DNA from: Ignavibacteriales bacterium
GTDB taxonomy: Bacteria > Bacteroidota > Ignavibacteria > UBA10030
Reading direction: 5' to 3'
Assembly: GCA_026390585.1 (NCBI GenBank)
Contig: JAPLFP010000345.1
Coordinates: forward strand, 1 to 53,719
Length of the DNA stretch: 53,719 bases
Shown here: in pieces, positions 27,745 through 35,874 of the stretch
Layout: every line of letters begins with the position of its first letter
Numbering within the stretch: position 1 is the stretch's first letter
Notes under the pieces: model-generated
What the model saw: the letters and a program-made list of their open reading frames with translations, nothing else
Database searches by the model: none
What the model was told of the DNA's origin: nothing
Translations under genes and position numbers: made by a program

Positions 27745-28032
27745 GGATCCCTCGCGAGAGATGGTGTTGGGAAATCGAAAGGAAAGTGTGGGTTGAAAAT
27801 AACCAGAGTGTGGTTCGAAAGCAAGGAGGATGGGATGGGCGGGCGCGTGGTGAAAAGAATGTGCCGCCGGGCCCCCCTCAAGCATTTCACCACGCAAGGA
27901 CGCGGAGATGATCGAATATCAAATCAAAACACGGACTGCGGGACTTGGCAAGCCGATCAGGGAGTGCTCGCATTGCGAGGTATTGATCCCGGCAGAAAAA
28001 GGTCGAGATCCTCCCCGAAAGGGCTCTTCGGA

Positions 28033-28079
28033 CAAAACGACAAACGAGTTAGCTAATAGCGCTAACTCGTTTTGTTTTG
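28033..28079. repeat. Tandem hairpin H1 (CAAAAC...GTTAGC type)
   Basis: Outer stem CAAAAC (28033-28038) with GTTTTG (28074-28079); inner perfect 12-bp stem AAACGAGTTAGC (28042-28053) with GCTAACTCGTTT (28061-28072); 7-base loop. Same plan as the hairpin at 28121-28166. Confidence 0.7.
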
Positions 28080-28120
28080 GCAAAACGGAATCAGACCACG
28101 ACAAGAAATGTCGGGGTCCT

Positions 28121-28166
28121 CAAAACACATCAGGGTTAGCAAAAATCGCTAACCCTGTGTGTTTTG
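28121..28166. repeat. Tandem hairpin H2, adjoining the tRNA 3' end
   Basis: Outer 9-bp stem CAAAACACA (28121-28129) with TGTGTTTTG (28158-28166); inner 9-bp stem AGGGTTAGC (28132-28140) with GCTAACCCT (28148-28156); 7-base loop and a small bulge. It begins two bases beyond the mature 3' end of the minus-strand tRNA, so it may serve termination or 3' processing. Confidence 0.7.
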
Positions 28167-28168
28167 GG

Positions 28169-28240
<72 letters not shown>

Positions 28241-28410
28241 ACTGCAACAGAAGAAATATATGATACCATAGCCCTACTTGCAATACCCAGCAGCAACGAT
28301 TCAATTGTGTGGTTTTTGCGCCGCGTCAACAACCTTGCGGGGAACAAAACAAATCCTCGTTGTTCATACCTCGCATCGATAGGGGGACACGTGGAGGAAA
28401 AAGCGCTTGC

Positions 28411-31029
28411 TTATTTTTTGCCGGCAGTTCTGTCTCTTAGATATCGACCGTACAGCAGTTCATAGCACTCAGGGCAGATGCCGTGTGTGAACTGAGCCTC
28501 CGAGTGCTCTTTGAGGTACTGTTCGAGCTGGTTCCAATATCCGCTGTCGTCGCGAATTTTCTTACAGTTTGAACAAATCGGGATAAGCCCGCCAAGAATT
28601 TTGAGCTGTGCGACAGTTTCGTTCACCCTCGTTTGAAGTTCCTTCTCCCGTTCAAGCAGCCGGGCGACCCGCCAGCGATACAACAGGACAAGGAACACGA
28701 TCAGGAGCAGCGTGCACAGGGCAAGGAACCAATTTGTCTGGTAAAAATAGGGTTTCAATACAATGGGAAGCGCGACCCCGTCCTTATTCCAGTAACCATC
28801 CGCATTGCGGGCGAGGACTCGAAAGACATACGCGCCGGGATGGATGTTCGTGTAGTATGCTACCCGGCGCGAACCCGCGTTTCTCCAATCCTTATCGAAT
28901 CCCTCCAGCTTGAACTTGAATACCATTCCCTCAGGTACGGTGAAACTCAATCCGGCATAGCGAATTTCGAGCTGCCAATACCCTGGTGCGATTTCCACCG
29001 GGCCTTGCAGATCGATCGAGACACTATCAACCTTAAGATCTTCTATGGTCACTTCGGGGGGAACCGTGTTGAGAGGAATGGCCGCGGGGTCGATTATGGC
29101 TACACCGTTTGTCGTTGGAAACCAAAGGCGACCGTCTTTCGTCCTAACGCCTGCAGGCTGGGAATTGCCATTGCATTCGCTGCTCCGCATCCCGTCCAGT
29201 GTACCATAGTTGATTGATGAAACATGCGGGATCTTCCCGTCAGCAAAATTGTTCAACTCCTTTTTGGAGGTGCGGAAAACGCCCCTGTTCGAGCTCATCC
29301 ATAAGTTTTGCTGATCGTCCTCGAGGATCTGATACACGGTATTGTCGTAGAGTCCGTCCTGAGAAGTAACCCGCGTTGTCTTGCCATCCTTCAATCGGAA
29401 GAGCCCATCTCCGTAGGATCCGATCCAGAGCATCCGGTCTGCATCTTCATAGAGTGCGAAGATGTCGTAGCCAAGCCCTTCTTCCTTTGAATAAATTTTT
29501 GTATGCCCATCCTTCCATCGAATAAGGCCCATTGTAGTTCCGACCCACATCGTCTCATTCTTACCCCGATAGATGACCCGAACCGAGGAGTGTGGTATGC
29601 CCTCGTTGGACATGTTTACAAACTTGCCGTTGTCAAAGCGGTCAATCCCATTGCCACCATATCCGATCCAAATGCGACCCTGGAAATCTTCGGTAATTGC
29701 ACGCGCGGATTCGTACGAGAGACCGTCGCGGAGCGTATAGTTGACAAAGTGTTTTCCGTCAAAGCGCGATACCCCCTTCATAGTCCCGAGCCACAAAATT
29801 CCTCGTCGATCAAGGTGCACAGAGCGAATATGGTTGTGGACAAGACCATCCTTCGAGGTATAATTAAGAAACCGTCCTGATTTCAAGCGGGAGAGCCCCG
29901 CCTCCGTGCCGATCCAGACCGTGCCGGTTTCTTTATCTTCGACGATGGCGCGCACCATTGGCCCGGAAAGGCCTTCGGCCACCGAGTAGATTTCAAATTT
30001 ACCTCGCCATAACTTGTTCACACCATTAAAGAACGTCCCCGCCCAAACGTTCCCCTCCCGGTCTTCAAACAAAGAAATGATATAGTTGGCCGATAGCCCG
30101 TCGACGGTCGTAAAGTGTTCCACCTTGCCGGAGGTACATCGAAAGAGCCCATTCGCTCCCGTGCCAATCCACACGCTGCCGAATTTGTCCTGGCACAGCG
30201 TTCGGACATCTTCTCCAGAAAGCTCAGGCACTTTCTCACACCGATTGTACGCGGCGCGGTGCGCAATATAGAGCCCCTCGCCGGTACCAACCCACAACGT
30301 TTGGTTCCGGTCGAACAACACCGAAGTAATGGCCCGGTTCGGCCACATCTCTTTCCAGGTCATATCCTTGACCGAGGTTCCGTTGAGCTTCTTGAGTCCC
30401 CCGTCGGTCCCGATCCAAATCTGACCGTCCTGGCCTTCGGCCATCGCATTGATTGAAAGGTCTTTGAACGCCTTCATCGGGCTGCAATGTGTTATGCGAC
30501 CATCGATGACCTGCAACATGCCGGTGTGCGTTCCGACAAGGAAATTGCCCTTCCGATCTATCAGAAATGATCTGGAGTAAAACGGCGCGACAGTAGAATC
30601 GACCGGAACTAGAGAGAACCGGCCTTTGCGGTGTTTTGCTATTCCGCGAATAGTGCTTATCCAGAGTACCGAATCCTTGTCCTCAAAGAGCGTTGTGACC
30701 TCGTTGTGAGGCAACGCCGGCGTGTTCTTCAAATCGAACGTGGTGAAGCGTTCTCCGTCGAAACGAACCAGTCCCTCCTGCGTAGCGAGCCATACATAGC
30801 CCGAGCTCGACTGGAGGACTGCAAAGATCTTGTTGTTCGGCAGGCCATCCGTCGTCGACCAGCTCCTGACATGATACTTCTGGAGAGAAGAAGTATACCG
30901 GTCCTGTCCGTTGACCGAACCCACGATCACGCAGCAGGCAACCAACATCAATGAAATAAAATGTGATGTTGCGCGGATGGAAAACAATCGGTGTTGTGGT
31001 TTTAACGGGCGCAATGAGGTGTCGTCCAA
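28411..31029 (-). CDS. Propeller sensor with Y_Y_Y domain and C-terminal Cys4 motif, no kinase
   Basis: An 872-residue membrane sensor. After a short signal region (LMLVACCVIVGSVNGQ) come about 12 two-component-regulator propeller repeats (GLPNNKIFAVLQSSSGYVWL, DSVLWISTIRGI, GQIWIGTDGGL and so on), then a Y_Y_Y domain near 660-730. One membrane helix lies near 766-786 (LLLIVFLVLLYRW) with a coiled coil to about 810. Instead of a histidine kinase or HTH output, the C-terminus carries CSNCKKIRDDSGYWNQLE (Cys819, Cys822) and HGICPEC (Cys852, Cys855), a likely zinc or metal site also seen at the end of some PAS-type regulators. The start codon is a TTG at 31029; a downstream TTG at about codon 15 is possible. 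Ligand probably periplasmic; output unknown. Confidence 0.85.
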   Translation of the reverse strand: MDDTSLRPLKPQHRLFSIRATSHFISLMLVACCVIVGSVNGQDRYTSSLQKYHVRSWSTTDGLPNNKIFAVLQSSSGYVWLATQEGLVRFDGERFTTFDLKNTPALPHNEVTTLFEDKDSVLWISTIRGIAKHRKGRFSLVPVDSTVAPFYSRSFLIDRKGNFLVGTHTGMLQVIDGRITHCSPMKAFKDLSINAMAEGQDGQIWIGTDGGLKKLNGTSVKDMTWKEMWPNRAITSVLFDRNQTLWVGTGEGLYIAHRAAYNRCEKVPELSGEDVRTLCQDKFGSVWIGTGANGLFRCTSGKVEHFTTVDGLSANYIISLFEDREGNVWAGTFFNGVNKLWRGKFEIYSVAEGLSGPMVRAIVEDKETGTVWIGTEAGLSRLKSGRFLNYTSKDGLVHNHIRSVHLDRRGILWLGTMKGVSRFDGKHFVNYTLRDGLSYESARAITEDFQGRIWIGYGGNGIDRFDNGKFVNMSNEGIPHSSVRVIYRGKNETMWVGTTMGLIRWKDGHTKIYSKEEGLGYDIFALYEDADRMLWIGSYGDGLFRLKDGKTTRVTSQDGLYDNTVYQILEDDQQNLWMSSNRGVFRTSKKELNNFADGKIPHVSSINYGTLDGMRSSECNGNSQPAGVRTKDGRLWFPTTNGVAIIDPAAIPLNTVPPEVTIEDLKVDSVSIDLQGPVEIAPGYWQLEIRYAGLSFTVPEGMVFKFKLEGFDKDWRNAGSRRVAYYTNIHPGAYVFRVLARNADGYWNKDGVALPIVLKPYFYQTNWFLALCTLLLIVFLVLLYRWRVARLLEREKELQTRVNETVAQLKILGGLIPICSNCKKIRDDSGYWNQLEQYLKEHSEAQFTHGICPECYELLYGRYLRDRTAGKK

Positions 31030-31102
31030 AATACGCGGGATTGGATGTGTGTATGATAGAAAAACGATGGAGCAAATGCAATGCAGCGAAGACCAGCCGC
31101 TG

Positions 31103-34100
31103 CTACCTGAACACCGGGATGAGCTTCATCGTTTGAATTGAATAATGCGTTAAACCGAATGTCACTTCGTCCAACTTGAATTGCATTGGCTTTCCCTCTT
31201 CCTCAATTATATTCGTCATCTCGGCTCCTCGAAGCGGCACAGCGAAACGCAACCGCGCCGAGACATCTTTTCCAGCATCTTCGTAGAGACGAATAATCAC
31301 GTTGTCGTCGTCATCGCATTTTTTGATGGTGCTGAGAGCGATGTTGTCGACACTGAGGGAGAAGAAGCCTTTCTCTTCGGGAAGCGTTGGTTTCGCAGAT
31401 GCGATGGGGTTGAACACAACCGCCAACGGCGTGTTGGAGCTTACGCCAAACCGCCGGCCATTTCTCCAGCCCGGGCGATGTGTTATCAGCGAAAACCTGT
31501 AATGATGATCTCCTGCTTGCAGATACCATGGACCCGCCCCGTGACAACTTCTGCGTGACGCCAGGAGCACCGGCTGCAACACGGGCGAGCTCATCGGTTG
31601 ATCGGTTGGATCCCGGTAGTCCCACACTGCAACACTGGAACTAATGGTAACGCCGATGTCGTTGTCGGAAGCACTAATCCAGTTCTGGATCGACCGGGGA
31701 TGTACATCAGAAACTTCTGTGGTATAGCGTTCTCCCGGCGCCCCTTTCATTTCGCTGCTGCCGACCTCAACGGTGCCGAATGGAACCTCATAGGCAACTT
31801 GTCCGCGCTGCATCTTGAGTGGAAACGCGAGGCGAAACTCCCGATACTTCGTCCCGTCCCATTTCAGAAGCGATGTCTCGAAATCAATCTGTTTCAACTC
31901 GCTATAGAGAATCACCCGTTGCAGGACAGTGACGTGGTTGATCTCCTGCTTCATTTCTACAACCTGCCTGACAGGCCCCAATTCCACGAGATGCCAAATG
32001 GGTCTGTAGCTGCCGAGCTTCTCAAAGCCCTCCATTGTCGGCTGCTGTGGCTCCGACCACTCTCCGGCATCTTCTCCAACAGATTGCATCGTGAATAACT
32101 CCCCGCCAAGAAACTTGTCTGTGTTGAGTATCTCCTTGTTCGATTCGGCATCGATGATTTGCCAGATGCCTCCCTCGGCAAGGAAAATCCGGTAGAACCT
32201 GCTCTGAACAATTGCGATGGGTGATGATGTGGTGTCGGGCACCGCTGCGCGCGGTGACGGGCGTACATAGTACGTAGCGTAGCCGACGGGGGGGACATCT
32301 GTAGCTGTAAAGAGCAGTTCAATCGATCTGATACTCCCATCGGCGTGTCGACTGACCGACAGGGTCTGAGAGGAAAGAGGTCTTCCGCCTGCGTCATAGA
32401 CGGCAACGTTTTTCCTCTGCGTGCCGATGGGAAATGTTGCAGTGAATTGGACTACGGTTGTCCGTTTCCACGAAAGACTGTTGAAGACCACAACAGGGAT
32501 TCCCTTGGTCTGCGACGTTCTGATTCGCGCTGCTAGGGCACCGGCAGAGCGTGCGAGAACGTTTTTTGCGATGTCGCGTGCATATTCATATTTCGCACAA
32601 AACGTGCTATCGGTGATCTCACCGTTTTTTCCACCCCACCCGTGGTCGGGGTAGATTTGCGACTCCCAGGCCGAGGTGAGCTCCTTCTGCGGATAGTGGG
32701 CGAACGATTTTGACAGTAGGGCATCAATAGTAGAGAATGTTTCCGCCGCCGGGAGGAAAACATCCGCTTCGCGTTTCGCCGAGACAGCCCAATGATGTGT
32801 TGGACCGTGGATGTAGAGCCAGATATTGGGACGTTCCCCTTTGACAACGGGGAGCAGAGGATTTTCAGCCGAAACAGCGTTGAGGAACGGTTCTGCATTT
32901 GAATAGCGAATCGGCGGAAGCAAAAGTGCCCGTGTTCCACCCGAAGCTTGATTGAGAGATTTGATTCCGTTCCACGTTTCTATCATATCATCGTATCGCA
33001 CGGGAGTGCTCATGTCGCTCATGGAAACAATCGGGATATTTGCGCTGCCGTTCTTTATGGAGTTGGTCCAGGTGCGGGCGAATGACGCGACGTAGCCGGC
33101 GATCTCCGGAAATCCCTTCCGCCCGACACGTTCGAAAAAGTCGCCGTAGTGGCCCGGGCTAAATGTAAGAACCCCCGACCCATCGGGACTGAGCCATGTA
33201 AACAGACCTTTTTCGAAACGGCTGATCAACAGATGGTCCACCCCGGCCTTCCGCATGATCTGCGGCATCTGCATCGTTCGTCCTGGAACATCGGGATTCC
33301 AATAGGTGCGGGTGTCACAACCGGGGAAGTTTTTCCTGAGCCACTTTCTACCGGCATAAAATTCCCGGACAAGCCCTTCGCCAGAAAACAAATCTTCGTA
33401 CGGCTGATTGTACGACGCTCCGACACCGAGGCGCCCTTGTGCAATATACTTGCGTAGTTCTTCTTTGCGATCAGGATGGCGCTCAACGAATTCGCGGAGG
33501 AACAAGACATCTTCGAGATCGAAACGGTAGTTCGGGTCCGCCTTCATGATTTCAAGCGTTGGCGTGAGAATCTTCTCGTCCCGGTCTTTGATGCATTGCT
33601 CGGGAGAATCCATCCAGGCGATATCCTGATGGGTGGAGACGATCAAGTGCAATTTGTTCCTGGCTGAGCTGGCATCCGAAAGATCGCCGAGAGATTGACC
33701 AAGGTGTGGTGCATAGATCGACCGATACTCCAGCAAAAAGCCTCCGTTGGGAGCAGCTTGGCCTTTCAACGTTTGAAGATTCTTTGAAAAGAGATTTATT
33801 TCCTTGACGGTCCCTGAAAGGCCTTTGGCATTGATGATGGCTGTGCCGTCGACTTTGAGCTGGAAATGATCCGTTGGCTTGGCCGCGAAAGAGAACACGG
33901 CGAACGCGCCAGAACTGTCGACAGCAATGTTTATCGGTCGGAGTTGTGTTCCACCCGCGGCATATGTCACGTTTCGAGTAGCCCATGACGAAGGAGCGTT
34001 CAGCCTGGCCCGGTACTGTTTGCCGCTGGTTTGGAAAGAGATGTCGCAGAAGGACTCGTTTGCCACGCGTTCAGCGACGTACGCGAAAACATCTGATTCC

Positions 34101-34681
34101 TTGAAAACCATGAACCACACCCGTGATCCCGCACTGTCGCCAACCGCTTTGAATCGCACCGGTTGGCCGGGTGTTATCAGTTCGGCCGGGATGAATATTC
34201 TCAGGTAGCCAAAGGCATCTGTGTGTTGGTCCCGCATCACGCCGTCGAAGACAAGCCTGACCCCACTGCTGTCAGTTGCCTCCCAGTTCAGGGTGTCGAG
34301 CGTGGAAAAGCGGCACATCGCTGCATCGTTGACGATGATCCGAAACCCAAAGACCGTATTGGGACGCGCCATAATACCAGCGCTCACAACAAAGCAAACG
34401 TCTTTTCCACTGGTGGTCGCCGGCACGCGCTGGGACTTCCACTCAATGAACATTGTGCCGGTGGTCGCCCGCGTGATGAGAGCCTCGGGGTGATCGTCCC
34501 TGATTCTTGGATAGTCGATAACCTCGCCGCTCACCGCTTCGGCATAACCCTCAAGGCATCCCTGGATTCTCTGAAGCACCTGGGCGTTTCGCTCGACAGA
34601 CTCCTTGAATTGACTGTGCGAAATTCCGGCGGCGGCAAGCACCAGAAGCACGACAACCATCGTTCGAAGTATCACTGTCAT
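31103..34681 (-). CDS. Exported GH38-like alpha-mannosidase
   Basis: An 1192-residue exported enzyme. The signal peptide is residues 1-23 (TMVVVLLVLAAAGISHSQ). A roughly 320-residue N-terminal extension looks like beta-sandwich domains. The GH38 N-domain begins at 345: HLIVSTHQDIAWMDSP with His351 and Asp353 as zinc ligands, RTYWNPDVPGRTMQMP with Asp464 as the likely nucleophile, then VDHLLISRFEK. The middle and C-terminal beta domains follow (RLFL-like SRFYRIFLAEGGIWQIIDAE; LYSELKQIDFETSLLKWDG). The family removes alpha-mannose from glycans. The start at 34681 is preferred because an ATG at 34726 lies within the preceding gene. It starts 11 bases after the stop of a small membrane-protein gene. 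Confidence 0.85.
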   Translation of the reverse strand: MTVILRTMVVVLLVLAAAGISHSQFKESVERNAQVLQRIQGCLEGYAEAVSGEVIDYPRIRDDHPEALITRATTGTMFIEWKSQRVPATTSGKDVCFVVSAGIMARPNTVFGFRIIVNDAAMCRFSTLDTLNWEATDSSGVRLVFDGVMRDQHTDAFGYLRIFIPAELITPGQPVRFKAVGDSAGSRVWFMVFKESDVFAYVAERVANESFCDISFQTSGKQYRARLNAPSSWATRNVTYAAGGTQLRPINIAVDSSGAFAVFSFAAKPTDHFQLKVDGTAIINAKGLSGTVKEINLFSKNLQTLKGQAAPNGGFLLEYRSIYAPHLGQSLGDLSDASSARNKLHLIVSTHQDIAWMDSPEQCIKDRDEKILTPTLEIMKADPNYRFDLEDVLFLREFVERHPDRKEELRKYIAQGRLGVGASYNQPYEDLFSGEGLVREFYAGRKWLRKNFPGCDTRTYWNPDVPGRTMQMPQIMRKAGVDHLLISRFEKGLFTWLSPDGSGVLTFSPGHYGDFFERVGRKGFPEIAGYVASFARTWTNSIKNGSANIPIVSMSDMSTPVRYDDMIETWNGIKSLNQASGGTRALLLPPIRYSNAEPFLNAVSAENPLLPVVKGERPNIWLYIHGPTHHWAVSAKREADVFLPAAETFSTIDALLSKSFAHYPQKELTSAWESQIYPDHGWGGKNGEITDSTFCAKYEYARDIAKNVLARSAGALAARIRTSQTKGIPVVVFNSLSWKRTTVVQFTATFPIGTQRKNVAVYDAGGRPLSSQTLSVSRHADGSIRSIELLFTATDVPPVGYATYYVRPSPRAAVPDTTSSPIAIVQSRFYRIFLAEGGIWQIIDAESNKEILNTDKFLGGELFTMQSVGEDAGEWSEPQQPTMEGFEKLGSYRPIWHLVELGPVRQVVEMKQEINHVTVLQRVILYSELKQIDFETSLLKWDGTKYREFRLAFPLKMQRGQVAYEVPFGTVEVGSSEMKGAPGERYTTEVSDVHPRSIQNWISASDNDIGVTISSSVAVWDYRDPTDQPMSSPVLQPVLLASRRSCHGAGPWYLQAGDHHYRFSLITHRPGWRNGRRFGVSSNTPLAVVFNPIASAKPTLPEEKGFFSLSVDNIALSTIKKCDDDDNVIIRLYEDAGKDVSARLRFAVPLRGAEMTNIIEEEGKPMQFKLDEVTFGLTHYSIQTMKLIPVFR

Positions 34682-34692
34682 CTGGTCGCTTT

Positions 34693-34917
34693 CTATTTCT
34701 TTGTTGATCGATCTCGTTTTGCCCAAACCCTATAGATCAGAACGCACCCAAAAGCGATGAAGATGATCCCCTCAACTATGGCGGCGACTCCTGTATAGTG
34801 TGGGCCCTGCCGGCTGAACATACTGAAGATATGCGATCCACGCTCATTGATGATATTGTCAACGCCAAGTCCGATTGCAGCGATTGCGATGATAAGAGAA
34901 ATCCAACGTTCGGTCAT
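34693..34917 (-). CDS. Small membrane protein, two helices
   Basis: A 74-residue protein with two hydrophobic helices, at about 5-20 (WISLIIAIAAIGLGV) and 43-63 (GVAAIVEGIIFIAFGCVLIYR), and a basic C-terminus (KRDRSTKK). The ATG at 34917 has GGAG just upstream; the longer frame to 34989 adds an unlikely polar leader. It lies 11 bases before the mannosidase gene and probably shares its transcript. Function unknown. Confidence 0.65.
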   Translation of the reverse strand: MTERWISLIIAIAAIGLGVDNIINERGSHIFSMFSRQGPHYTGVAAIVEGIIFIAFGCVLIYRVWAKRDRSTKK

Positions 34918-35036
34918 GCATTCTCCGATGTGGGTATGACGAAGATGGGGTAAGATAAGAAACTGTTGGGAATGATGTGTTCGGGGCAAATAGAATGCGA
35001 ATAAACAGAGGGGCTTGCGGAAAAATGGTTTTGCCC

Positions 35037-35120
35037 CGCCATCCGATAAATCGGACGGCTCAATGTTCTGCGAAACCCGAAGGGTTTCGTCATGTCAAAG
35101 CCGTCGACTTCAGTCGATGG
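35037..35120 (+). repeat. Three-hairpin dispersed element (family R1), copy B
   Basis: Hairpin 1 is CGCCATCCGATAAATCGGACG, hairpin 2 CGAAACCCGAAGGGTTTCG and hairpin 3 CCGTCGACTTCAGTCGATGG. It is the best-preserved of three copies. It occupies the divergent promoter region between the small membrane-protein gene and the lipoprotein/TonB pair; the 309-base gap holds no other gene. Confidence 0.8.
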
Positions 35121-35226
35121 TGCGCTTTCTCAACGGCCCTCAGTGTACATCTTTATAATTTTCCTTACATTTATTTCTGAGTCGAGCGCCGGTCGAAAAA
35201 CCACCAGAAGGGGTTCCCCCAGGAGC

Positions 35227-35874
35227 ATGCACCGAGCACTATCATCATATTCTGCGATCCGACGTCGGGTGCGATGGCTAAATCGGCTTCCCGCACTCCT
35301 TTGTGTCGCACTCATTCTTGCATTGAGCCTTTCGTGTAACGAGTCGCTTCCGCCGTACGATATTCCCTCCACTCTCTTTACAGGTGTCATCCGTCCGCGG
35401 TTTGTGAACAGCAAAGGAACTCACTTATGGGTTCTCCTCACGGTACAGAATACGTTTGACGAAACACTCCAGGACGCCGCAAGCCTGGTTGGAAATTTGG
35501 AAATCGTCCTTGCACGAGACCCGAGTATCCACAAGACCGTTACACTAGATTCCAGAAGCCTCCTCTACCATTTCAATGGCCTGCTGGGCTATCCCAACTA
35601 TGCGAACGTTCCATCCATCGATCAACGGGGTATCCTCACGATCAACAGCAAAGACTCGGTGTGCTTTTTCTATGACTGGACCTTTGTGAGCGATGATAGT
35701 CTGTATCTTCCGACGCAGGTGTTTCACATGCACGAAGATCCAAAGTATCCCGGCCACTTCATCGCGGACCCGGAGACATTTATTCTGAAGGGGTACGTGC
35801 AGGTGTTTACCAGAACCGGTCTCGTCATATTCGAACCTGTAAATTACGTTTTGAACTACGACTCGCCATCATGA
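35227..35874 (+). CDS. Lipoprotein paired with a TonB-dependent receptor
   Basis: A 215-residue protein with a lipoprotein signal: a basic N-terminus, the hydrophobic ALLCVALILAL, then lipobox LSLSC near residue 37. The mature part looks like a beta-sandwich (LWVLLTVQNTFDETLQDAASLVGNLEIV, then a strand-rich C-terminus). It is not SusD: too short and without TPR helices. The start is uncertain. The ATG at 35227 has AGGAG only one base upstream; a GTG near 35270 is an alternative. Upstream in-frame sequence is repeat DNA. The stop overlaps the receptor start (ATGA), so the two are translationally coupled and the lipoprotein may work as the receptor's surface or periplasmic partner. Confidence 0.65.
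   Translation: MHRALSSYSAIRRRVRWLNRLPALLCVALILALSLSCNESLPPYDIPSTLFTGVIRPRFVNSKGTHLWVLLTVQNTFDETLQDAASLVGNLEIVLARDPSIHKTVTLDSRSLLYHFNGLLGYPNYANVPSIDQRGILTINSKDSVCFFYDWTFVSDDSLYLPTQVFHMHEDPKYPGHFIADPETFILKGYVQVFTRTGLVIFEPVNYVLNYDSPS

Larger units (their letters stand above)
27745..28168. other. Intergenic region with two structured hairpins
   Basis: The region upstream of the protease and downstream of the tRNA (both minus strand). It holds the two related hairpins at 28033-28079 and 28121-28166. A plus-strand frame through here (27908-28465) is antisense to the tRNA and not a gene. Confidence 0.5.

Noticed and set aside
35227-35874. SusD assignment for the lipoprotein next to the TonB receptor
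   Set aside because: It is about 215 residues, beta-rich and lacks the TPR-type helices and length (about 500 residues) of SusD.
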